Shown piece after piece: positions 21,876-31,162 of a stretch of DNA of 64,000 bases; position 1 is the stretch's first letter; the number at the start of each line of letters is the position of its first letter. A model generated the notes under the pieces. It did not search any database. It saw nothing but the letters and a program-made list of their open reading frames with translations, and was not told the DNA's origin. The position numbers and the translations under genes are program-made. The DNA comes from Vigna angularis (lineage: Eukaryota > Streptophyta > Magnoliopsida > Fabales > Fabaceae), in contig NC_068975.1 in NCBI RefSeq assembly GCF_016808095.1, forward strand, positions 15,693,501-15,757,500, in the 5' to 3' direction.

Positions 21876-22180
21876 GCCCCGAGGATTAGAGCCAATAAAT
21901 ATACATCACATCGATCTAGCCTAATAAACAAGGCTCCATTCATACCGGCTTAATTCATTATTGCCTCCTACCATATGGCATCTCCTCTACTTCAATTCAA
22001 ACTAGCGCTTCGCCCCTTTCCTCTTTCTTTGCTGCAATAGATGAGATTTGGCCTAGTTCCAATCCTTTGTCAAGTCACTTAAAAGCAGCCTCCCTCCTCA
22101 TTTACTGCAAGTGAGAAATGGCCTAGCTTTCCGCTGACCTGATTAGTAGTCAGACTAATGATCTACCCACCTATACCACT
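21876..22180. other. About 300 bp of foreign sequence inside Tat-1 pol
   Basis: Between E-E-V-G-K-L-K (ending about 21870) and W-L-A-N-V-V-M-V-K-K (from about 22180) relatives have only a few RT codons. Here about 300 bases of different composition intervene, rich in CT strings such as CCTCCTACC and CCTCCCTCCTC, and not readable as Tat protein. I do not recognise it, and I see no inverted ends. It could be filler DNA from repair, possibly organellar. Confidence 0.6.
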
Positions 22181-22849
22181 TGGCTGGCCAACGTGGTAAT
22201 GGTAAAAAAGGCCAGCGGGAAGTGGCGAATGTGCACGGATTACACTGATCTCAACAAAGCCTGCCCGAAAGACTCTCATCCCTTACCTAGCATTGACGCG
22301 TTGGTAGATGGCACGTCCGGACACCGGATACTAAGCTTTCTAGACGCGTATTCTAGGTATAACCAGATACCAATGTATGGCCCTGACCGAGAGAAGACGA
22401 CCTTCATGACCGAGCGGGCTAACTTTTGCTACGAGGTAATGCCCTTCGGCCTGAAAAACACCGGGGCCACTTACTAGCGATTAATGGACCGGATCTTCCA
22501 AGAGAAAATTGGCAGATGCATGGACGTCTATGTAGATGACATGGTCGTCCGATCGGCAGACGGTAGTGGCCATATAAAAGACTTGGAGGAAGTTTTTCAC
22601 CAAGTCAGAAAATTCGGGATGCGCTTAAACCCGGCCAAATGTACGTTCGGGGTAGCCGCCGGGAAGTTCTTAGGCTTCATGCTTACGTCTAGGAGAATCG
22701 AAGCTAATCTTGACAAGTGCGAAGCGATATTGCAGATGCAAAGCCCGGCCACCCTTAAAGAAGTACAAAGACTCGTTGGGCGGCTCACAACATTGTCCCG
22801 ATTCATCCCAAAGTTAGCCGACGAGTTAGACCCGTCCTACGAAGAATGA
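22181..22849 (+). pseudogene. Tat-1 reverse transcriptase, one stop
   Basis: Contains WRMCTDYTDLNKACPKD, FLDAYSRYNQIPM, MPFGLKNTGATY, then a TAG (22475-22477, Gln in relatives), RLMDRIF and the catalytic YVDDM box. The rest (KCTFGVAAGKFLGFM, LVGRLTTLSRFIPK) completes palm and thumb. A frameshift near 22840 leads to RNase H. Confidence 0.85.
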
Positions 22850-23893
22850 AGAAGGGCGCCGGCTCGATATGGGACGCCGAATGCGAACGAGCGTTCCAGG
22901 ATGTCAAAACCATCCTGCTCAACCCACCCGTCATGAACCGTGCGGCGCTAGGGGAGGACTTGCATATCTTCCTGGGCGTGTTAGAATCGGCCATCAGCGC
23001 CGTGATAACGCAAGAACAGCCCCAACCAAAGCTGATGTACTTCGTCAGCCGCACGCTCCTGGACCGAGAGACTCGCTACCAACAAGTGGAAAAGGTGGCG
23101 CTCGCTTTACTAAACGCGTCAAGACGCCTCCGGCCATATTTCCAAAGCCACCAAATCGTCGTCAGAACCGATTTCCCCATTTCAAAAATCCTAAGGAAGC
23201 CGGACCTGGCGGGACGCATGGTGGCATGGGCGGTAGAATTGTCCGAGTTCGGCTTGCGCTACGAACCGAGAGGGCTGGTCAAGGGCCAGCACCTCGCCGA
23301 CTTCGCAGTCGAGCTACCTCCCACCCGCCAGGACGAGTGGAATCTGTACGTGGATGGGGCGTCCGGCATATCAGTTTGTGGGGCCGACATCGTGTTGGAG
23401 GGCCCTAACGGATTCCTGTTAGAGCACTCCTGATATTTAAGTTCAAGGCCTCCAATAATCAAGCAGAATACGAAGCCCTGGTGGCCGGCCTAGGGTTGGC
23501 AAGGGATATGGGGGCAAAAAGAATCACCTGCCGGACGGACTCCCAACTGGTCGTCGGCCAGATGAATGGTGACTTTCAAGTGAAGGAGGAGCACTTGATG
23601 CGATACTTCCACCGCGCGTCAGAGCTGGCAAGGGCGTTCGACCAGATCACCATCCAACATATTCCGAGGGAGGAAAATACCCGGGCGGATATGTTATCTA
23701 AACTCAGCTTCGGAAAAGAGAGGGGACAGCTAACGATTATCGTGCGGCAAGTGTTGTTCCAACCCTCGATTGATTATTTGGCGGTGTCTACCGAGGAGGA
23801 GGATTGGCGATCCGAAATCAGAGAGATTATGTCTCGACAGGACGACGGACGCCCTGTCCAGCCCAAAGAAGCGAAGAGGATCGCACAAGACTG
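22846..23893 (+). pseudogene. Tat-1 RNase H and second (archaeal-type) RNase H, truncated
   Basis: The first part (LGVLESAISAVITQ, YFVSRTLLDRETRYQQVEK, VVRTDFPISKIL) is the RT-linked RNase H. WNLYVDGASG starts the second RNase H characteristic of Tat elements, which continues after a frameshift near 23430 (EYEALVAGLGLARDMGAK, CRTDSQLVVGQMNGDF, ENTRADMLSKL). Homology ends at KEAKRIAQD near 23893, where element A begins. The integrase and 3' LTR of Tat-1 are missing from the window. Confidence 0.85.
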
Positions 23894-24373
23894 GTGCTCA
23901 GCGCCCCACTTAGGGCGCCCAGGCGGTGTGTGGGTCAGAACAAACGCTCAGGGTCAACTTAGAAGGGAAGCAGGCGTGGTGCGACTCGAGGAAGTTGCGC
24001 TCAGCTTCCCTGAAAAGGGCGCCGAGGCGCGAGCCAGGGGCATCCTACACTGAGGGCTCTAGAAAAGGGCAGCCAAGCGTGAGACAATGTACTCTGGCGT
24101 TGAGGGCCCCTAAAGTGGCGCTCAACGCTACTGCTATCCTCCTTTGTACTACTTTTCCAGTGCTTCCTGAGTTCGAACTCCTTACTACTTCAACTCTTCT
24201 TCCAAATCATCTCAATTCCTTTTGAAAACAAGAAAATCTAGCACAAAACCATTAAATTCACCTTCAACTCTCTTATTAATCAAAAATATGATTCCAAGAT
24301 AGTTTCTAAGTCAAAAAGGGTATTTTTAGTATCAAAATTAAGTATCAAATAACGGTAAATTCAACCGTTATCA
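23894..24373 (-). repeat. Element A, left (3') LTR fragment
   Basis: Ends TTATCA next to the polypurine box. It carries the GCTCAGCGCC palindrome-type motifs and a tip inverted repeat (ATAACGGT / ACCGTTAT). Truncated at Tat-1. Confidence 0.85.
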
Positions 24374-24390
24374 CAACCCCAAACTTAGAA

Positions 24391-25620
24391 CTTTGATTGT
24401 CCTCAAGCAAACAAAATGTAACTTAGCTTTCAACCAATCCATAGAATGGTTTCAACACAATTCAAAACCTTTTCTTTCAAGACAAGTAATTGCTCATATC
24501 AGCTTATAAAGAATATCAATCAAGATGAATAAATGCCTTGATTCAATTAAGCTCATTGTGGTGCTCACATAATCACAGAATATTCAATAGATGCTATACT
24601 CATGAATGATCAACCAAGCAAAGATGTAATCATGCATACATGGAAGTACTCCTCACCAAGAAAAAGTGTTTCTCTCAAACACACAGGTGTATATAGAGAT
24701 GACTCATTCACTCTACTATCACAACGTCACATAAATCAACTTTGCCTTTCAGTTAACCATAATCAATCAAAGTCACAAGCAAGTATCATCATAAGGGATT
24801 TTCTATGGCTTGTAATGTGGTTGGGCTAAGAAGAAAATTGGTTTTTCCAGATCACAAAATCCTTGAGTTAAGAGAGTCATTCAAAATTTCATCATTTAAA
24901 CACAATCTCTTTTTTCAAAACCATTCTCACTTATTCCCAACTTTCTCTTGCATTGAGATTTTCTTTTCTTTTTCTTTTGCTTTTCATTTGCTCAATATTT
25001 AGCTCAATGCTCATTCTCTTTATTTTCCCTTTTTAGATTTCCCAACAACCCCAAACATGAACCTTTATCAATACCACACAAATATTCTCAACTTAACTCA
25101 ATTTCAAAAAGGGTTTTCATATCATGTTTAAGGCTAAAGGTTCAAAGGATATAACACATTGTACTTTCTTTTATTGGGCTAAAATCATGCATTGGCTAAA
25201 AAGGGATAACAACATATGGCCTTGATCATATGACACATGCAAGCAAGTGATTCAATCATAGAAACCTGGGCAAAGTCATTCATGCTTTCAAAGTAATAAC
25301 AATCATTCATAAAAAACTTTGGAGTTCAATCCTCACACAGGCTAATTCAAGTTCCAACATTTAGATAAACATCCTGATCAGTAACACAATCATAAATCAT
25401 CATGCATCTGTTTCACAATATTGTGAGCAACCACCTATATATCAGCATCATGCATCATCTCAAAATCAATCAATATAATCAACATCATGAAGCAATACTC
25501 ATCACAAACATCATCATCATCAAACTATTGCATCATAGATAAAGTTATAAGCCAAGTACATCACATAACAGAAGCAAAATATAGTTCAACAAACAGTAAA
25601 AGAAATCCTGTTCTAGAGAC
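24391..25620 (-). other. Element A 3' untranslated block
   Basis: No gene. It is colinear with the blocks in B, C, D and F and contains a diverged copy of the polypurine box near 25045 (CAACCCCAAACATG). Short simple CATCAT-rich stretches occur near 25380-25540. Confidence 0.7.
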
Positions 25621-25649
25621 AAAATAGCATCCATCAGTAGATGCTATCT

Positions 25650-26832
25650 ACAATCCTCAATCATAATCATCAGAATCCTCTTCATCTTCAGCTTCCTCTT
25701 CCATAACTAAAGCTTCAACTGCTTCACCTCCATCATCTGTCTGTGATGGATCAACAGGCCATGCCACCCAGGCTACAAAGTCCTCCTAAGATATAAATTG
25801 TCACTCAGGAAAGGCGGACGTCAGTGTCCTCAGCAGCTCCTGCTCGCCCCTATATAAAGCATTCATCCTCTCCTCCATTAAGGACATGTACATGTCCCGC
25901 CTTTGAAATGGGGCAGTCTCATGAGCTGGCTGCTAGGCTGGTTATGGTGACCGCCTATGAGCCCTAGGAGGGTGTGGCGGTGGCACTAGATATCCTGCCT
26001 CATCCAATGCACAGTACTAAGTGTAGTATGAGGCATTAATTTCCTTCCTAGGCCGCTCCAATGGTGGTGTGGACACATTAACTCTTGCAATCTCGCACAA
26101 ATGAGTGATCAAAGAGGGATGTCTAAGGGGTGACTTATTATTTGCAGAGCAAGCACAATTATGGATTTCATTAGCTATTACTTGCCCAATGTTGATGTTT
26201 AATCCCCTTAGAACAAAAAAAAGGAAAATGACCTTGTGGGTAGTAATGTCAGAAAAATGGGAGCATGGCTGGATGTTAACATGTGTAAAAGCCATCTAGT
26301 ATTTGGCTAGGGCTGTCAGATAGCAATGTCTGAGGTGAGTGGGTGCCCCTTTCCTGTTCCTCTAGAAGTGTCCACCAGGGACACATAAAACTCTCTCCAC
26401 TTCATCAAAATGAACTCCTTCCTCCACAGAAAGTTCAAATTGGCATTGCTCTCCATCCTAGTCTGTGCCTAGAAAGCTGTTCACTGTGTCAGCATCAAAG
26501 AATATTTTCTTACCCCTTATGTAGCTCATGTACGTCTCTTTCTCTCCACCCATTGCCCTTGCATTTGTATAAAATTATTTAACCACAACAAAGTTGGCAG
26601 GAGTAGGGTAAGATGCCACATTCTTCATGTTCCTTCTATCTAGCTCTCTTCCAAATTGTGGAGCCAAAGATGGTATGATTGCCACCTTACGCTCCATCAA
26701 CAGTCTTCTCCCATCCACTATTGGGAAATATTTTTCATGTGTAGCAGTGAGAAATTTGTTGGAGTAAATGGGTTATTTCTCCTTCCTCTTGTGCCCCATG
26801 GTTTTCACCCTTTTCCCTGATGAAGAAGTCAT
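25650..26832 (-). pseudogene. Element A ORF3 (env-position protein), decayed
   Basis: Minus-strand pieces match the better copy in D: SLAPQFGRELD, SYPTPANF, GEQCQFEL, VERVLCVPGGHF, HVNIQPCSHFSD, LNINIGQVIANEI, SPLRHPSLITHLCEIA and PLERPRKEI. Several stops and frame changes interrupt it. The C-terminal end is acidic (EEEAEDEEDSDD). Function is unknown; it occupies the position where Athila elements carry an env-like ORF, but I see no transmembrane segment. Confidence 0.65.
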
Positions 26833-26849
26833 TCTTGCACCAAATAGAT

Positions 26850-27791
26850 TCACAACACAACAAATGTCATCAAGCATCAGTACTTGAAATTAAAACAACT
26901 CACAACATTGCTTCTTAACAACGCTAAGGACAAAACAGAGGGCCCTCAGTGTCACCTACATTGAATCAATCAACCAAGATCATGCAAACAGCCAGAAATC
27001 ACTTCTATCGAGTCGTGCTGAGCGCCCCTAAGAAGTGTCCTCAGCGCCAATCAGTGCATCCCAAAAACTAGCCTTAAACACTATTCAATCACTTCCTACT
27101 CAGTCCCAACCATCAATACTGAAATTTAATCGGTTCAAACAGCAACAAATCCAGTAAATCATTCATAAGCATCAATATTCATCAAGAATCAAACTTTCAA
27201 ATGCATTAACTCACAAAATGCATGAACTTACTTGGTTAGGGATGCAAAGATTAGTGAAGAATGCTCAAAGAGATTGGAGAAATCAAAACCCTAGCAACAC
27301 AACAAGCAAAAACCCCAAACTTTGATGGAAGAATGATGCAAACTGAGTGGGAAATAGGGTTTTTGGTGGTAAAATGAAGGGGGAAGTGAAGAAAGTTCTT
27401 AGGAAGAGTGTTTGGAGAGTTTAGAAAGGGTGAAATCTGAGAAAGGGGGCTTGGGCGAACCCTAGGGAGTAAAAAGAATGAAGTGGGTCGCACCCTACAC
27501 TAAGCCCAATTAATAAAAACCCTAACAGCAGAAAGTCGCGCTCAGTGCCCCTTAGAAGGGTGCTGAGCGGCGTACGTGACTTAGGTCCCCTCTCTTCTTG
27601 GCTTGTCCTGGGTGTTCCTAGTTAAAGTCCCTCGACTTCAACACCAAATTTTCAAAATTCCATGTATTTTTCACCCAACTCACACTCAACACTCACTCAA
27701 AACATTGAATCTCTCCATACCCCTCAAACATTCAACAATCAACACATATAAAGCACACTAGAGCACAAAACAAAGATATGAATTTAGAAAA
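26850..27791 (-). other. Element A spacer upstream of ORF3
   Basis: No protein is supported. It contains GCTGAGCG motifs also seen in the LTR, a diverged polypurine-box copy (AAACCCCAAACTTTG, about 27310-27324) and, in minus sense, a conserved donor-like CCAAGTAAGT (about 27226-27235) also found in D. Confidence 0.5.
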
Positions 27792-28073
27792 CTGGGTTAC
27801 CTCCCAGCAAGCGCTTGTTTAACGTCACGAGCCTGACCCAATAACTCTTCCAACACCCATCAATAAGTGTCTGGTAGCATAGTATCCTTTAGTAGATACT
27901 CAATCACCTAGCATCCATTAGTAGATGCTATGCCATAGCCAGCTCATAACCAAAACAAAATAAAATAACAAAAGTTTAAAATTACATCACCAAATAACAA
28001 AAATTAAAGTTTTCAAATCACTAAGCTGCCTCCCAGCAAGCGCTTCTTTAACGTCACTAGCTTGACCCAATAA
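27792..28073 (-). repeat. Element A hairpin module: duplicated post-protease motif and constant-loop hairpins
   Basis: Two copies of a motif with the hairpin CTGGG...CCCAG form and the palindrome AAGCGCTT lie at 27792-27842 and 28021-28073. Between them are small hairpins: AGTATC-CTTTAGTA-GATACT (27881-27900) and TAGCATC-CATTAGTA-GATGCTA (27909-27930). The same arrangement recurs in B and D. Confidence 0.75.
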
Positions 28074-28076
28074 AGC

Positions 28077-28862
28077 TCAAGTCACTTCTTTCATGTTGAT
28101 GTTCTTCTTTTTCCTCTCACTCCAGCTCATCAACATCTTCTTGGTCACCTTTTTTACTCTCCTTGAGTACGGAGCTTCAATCTCTATGACTCCATTATCT
28201 TTAAGCTCTTTAACAACCCACACCGTGCCCTTGAATCTCACTTGTGCGCAAAGTTTGAGTTCTTTATCCACCGAGTCATGATGAACCATCTTTCCTTTTC
28301 CATCTTTTTCTTCTCCTTCCTTACCCTGTGAGAAGAAACAATTTTTCCCTTTGATAATCGGCTTGGCAACTTTAAGGCTAGTCACTGGTGCATCTTTATC
28401 TTCAACTTTATGACTAGTCTTCCTCACTTGATTCTGCTCAGTATTGAAGACATTAAAGATCATCTCCTCTTGTTGGTCCTTAAGTGCTATCGTCCCATCA
28501 TCCACATTGATGATTACCTTGACCATTTTCATGAATGGCCTTCCAAGAATAATAGGAGTCTTCACATCTTCCTCCATCTGCATCACTACAAAATCAACCA
28601 AAAATCCAAGTTTGTCTATACGAACCACAACATCTTTCGCCACACCATAGGACTTTTTGGTAGATCCATCCGCCAGTTGCAAAGTAACCTTTGTAGGCTT
28701 CACTTTAAGACCACCAATCCTCTCAAACACAGAGAAAGGCATCAAATTAATGCTTGACCCTAAATCAATTAGGGCTTTCCCTATATTAATATTCCCAATG
28801 ATGTAAGGAATAGTAAAGCTTCCTTGATCTTTAACTTTTGGAGGAAATGCTTTCTGTAACAT
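28077..28862 (-). CDS. Athila-type protease with C-terminal extension (element A), intact 261 codons
   Basis: The reading frame is uninterrupted. FPPKVKDQGSFTIP leads to the active-site strand ALIDLGSSINLMP, with D-L-G-S in place of D-T/S-G as in Athila. Then VTLQLADGSTKKSYG, DFVVMQMEED and IILGRPFM follow. Residues about 205-250 form a separate block (W-V-V-K-E-L-K-D-N-G-V-I-E-I-E-A-P-Y-S) that resembles the C-terminal SH3-like end of an integrase. If so, RT, RNase H and the integrase core have been deleted in frame between the two. The bases 28863-29052 upstream still encode the gag C-terminus. It is the most intact protein frame among the Athila-type elements here. Confidence 0.7.
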   Translation of the reverse strand: MLQKAFPPKVKDQGSFTIPYIIGNINIGKALIDLGSSINLMPFSVFERIGGLKVKPTKVTLQLADGSTKKSYGVAKDVVVRIDKLGFLVDFVVMQMEEDVKTPIILGRPFMKMVKVIINVDDGTIALKDQQEEMIFNVFNTEQNQVRKTSHKVEDKDAPVTSLKVAKPIIKGKNCFFSQGKEGEEKDGKGKMVHHDSVDKELKLCAQVRFKGTVWVVKELKDNGVIEIEAPYSRRVKKVTKKMLMSWSERKKKNINMKEVT

Positions 28863-29052
28863 AACACTACAATTGCCATGTACATCAATGGTTTCCTCAT
28901 CTATATATCTCTTCTATTTGAGGAATCCCTTAAAAAATTGTGCATACATAGGAACCTGTTGTAATGCTTCAACCAAAGAAATTTTAATCTTCAATTTCTT
29001 GAAGATTTCCTTAAAACACCCTAATTGTTTCTCCTTTTCGTTTCTGCTAAGG

Positions 29053-30243
29053 TGCAATAGTATTGGAAATGGACATTAAATCTGAATGGAAATGCACAAC
29101 AAAAATGAAAGCTAGAATGCAAAAATCAAATGGAAAACAAAATAGAACATGGATTCAATAGTGTTGTAATGAAAACAGAATATCCGAAGCTAGAATCTAA
29201 AATGAGAGAACGTAAATGAAAGTGCTATAAATGGAAATGGAAGATCAGAAATTGAAACACAAATGCAATTTAATTAAAATGAGTTCATACATTCATTGAA
29301 AAGTAAAGAAAACAAAACCTAAAACCTCCCCTAAGGGGAGGGAGAAGAGGAAGAACCAAGCTTGAAATCCTAGAGCTGAAAACGTAAGTGGCGGCTGTCC
29401 TCCTCCTAAGTGAGAGTGATTTTAGGGTATATAAACCTCAAATTACAAAATTTTCCTTCTAATGGGCTTGTCCTAAAAAATGACCTAAAACTAGGCCCAA
29501 AGTCCTCAGGTTTGATCCAATGCCCTTCTAAAATGAAATTAAACTACACTACTGACGTGGCCACCCTCTTGAAGTCCTAGAATGTGCTTCCAACACTGCT
29601 GTTGAGTTTCTCTGGATACTACACTTGACCGTTTGGTCCTTAAGGGCTCAGACCGATCGGTTAAGCACTGTTCTGCAGGTTCACAAACTGGTGCGCGGTC
29701 ATCACAAGACCGTTCGGTTAAGGAATTGTCAAAGACCATTCGTTTCAATTAGTGCTCAACAGGTCAGTTCACTAGTGAGCTGTGAAATTATAGCTGACCG
29801 TTTGGTAGAGGCGTTCGGTTAAGACCTAGATAGACCGTTCGGTACAGTTTTCCTATGCAACAATGCTTCTCCGTTCGATACAGTCCTCAGTCAAGACGTT
29901 CGGTAGGGCTGAGACCATTATGCCTGGAACAGACCGTTCGGCTGAGCACATACTATTCAGTCAAAAACATACCATTCGGTCAATAGCAGACCGTTCGGTC
30001 AAGAACAAAACGTTTGGTCAATTCATTCTGCACAAAAAGTTTTATACCTCTCAAAGAGTGATTGCCCTACAAAATAATAATTGAAAGAATTAAGCCCAAA
30101 TAATTCAATTAATTAAAATAAGAACTAGTCTTGAAATTAAGCCCAAATAGTGAAAATGAGATAAAAATGGAGAATTAAACACACTTCACTAACAAAATAT
30201 GGTGCGGAAAGCTAAGTGTATAATGAAGAATGGTGACTCATCA
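29053..30243 (-). mobile_element. Possible LTR of another family embedded in element A
   Basis: The segment reads TGCAATAG...CTCATCA on the plus strand (TGATGAGTC...ATTGCA on the minus strand), so it has TG...CA ends in either reading. The minus-strand TTTATATACCC near 29430-29442 could be a TATA box. Flanks are not duplicated (TAAGG against ACTAC), so it is either an LTR left by recombination or a replacement accompanied by deletion of A's U5, primer-binding site and gag. Confidence 0.45.
29626..30020. repeat. Dispersed GACCGTTCGGT motif array
   Basis: About a dozen copies or close variants of GACCGTTCGGT (also GACCGTTTGGT, GACCATTCG, TACCATTCGG) occur at irregular 15-60-bp spacing. Most copies are in the same orientation. 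There is no larger repeat unit. Confidence 0.8.
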
Positions 30244-31162
30244 ACTACTTCTGGGAATAATTCTCGAGATCATGAATAGTAAGATACCATTCGGTACTCA
30301 TGCAAATCATACATCATGCTAAAGAATGAGTTAAACAAAGCAAGCATTACACGAAGAAGAATTACCCTAACAATTAATGAAAGAAGCATATAGAATCAAG
30401 AATCAATTCAATACATGGGAGTTTACAAAGGTTACATCATTCCCCAACAACAAATAGAGTTTAGTTCACCATTGACATGGTGAAACTAGATGAATAATGG
30501 AAAAAGAATGAAAGATAAAACCCTAGAAATTGAAGATAGGAGCTTGCATCCAAATCCGCCTCTGAGGGATCAAAGAATGTGTTTATGTGCCTATTCTGTC
30601 CAAAGATGTGAGAACCCTAGGACATCCAAGTCCTTATATAGAACATAAAAATAACATAAAACGGGTCCAAGCCCACAAGACTAGCGCTCAGCGCCCTACT
30701 TAGGGCGCCTAAGCGGTGTGTGGGTCAGAATAGATGCTAAGGGTCAACTCATAAGGCAAGCAAGCGTGGTAATACTTGAGGAAGTTGCGCTCAGCACCCC
30801 TAAAAGGGGCGCCCAGGCGCAAGCTAGGGGCACCTGCGCTGAGGGCTCCAGAAAAGGGCAGCTAAGCGTGAGACAATGTACTCTGGCGTTGATGGCCCCT
30901 AAAGTGGCGCTCAACACTGCTGCGATCCTCTTTTCTGCTGCTTTTCCAGTTCTTCCTGAGTTCCTACTCCTTACTACTTCAACTCTTATTCCAAATCATC
31001 TCAATTCCTATTGAAAACAAGAAAATATAGCACAAAACCATTAAATTCACCTTCAACTCTCTTATTCATCAAAACTATGATTCCAAGCTAGTTTCTAAGT
31101 CAAAAAGGGTGTTTTTAGTATCAAAATTAAGTATCAAATAACAATAAATTCAATCGTTATCA
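30244..31162 (-). repeat. Element A, right (5') LTR fragment
   Basis: Ends TTATCA at 31162. The tip arms ATAACGAT / ATTGTTAT still pair with one G-T. Similar to LTR G (31163-31757), with which it is arranged head to head. Confidence 0.8.

Larger units (their letters stand above)
23894..31162 (-). mobile_element. Athila-type non-autonomous element A
   Basis: Minus-strand order is 5' LTR part (31162 to about 30244), a protease region (28862-28077), a hairpin-bearing spacer, a broken ORF3 (about 26832-25650), a 3' untranslated block, the polypurine box (24374-24386) and a 3' LTR fragment (24373-23894). Both LTR fragments share the same segment (for example GGCGGTGTGTGGGTCAGAA and AAGCGGTGTGTGGGTCAGAA). 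A block at 29053-30243 replaces the U5 end, primer-binding site and most of gag. No RT or integrase core is present. The left LTR is cut at the Tat-1 junction, so no target duplication can be tested. Confidence 0.8.

Noticed and set aside
22869..23408. 179-codon Arg/Pro/Gly-rich plus frame in Tat-1
   Set aside because: Alternate frame of the RNase H region, which carries the real motifs.
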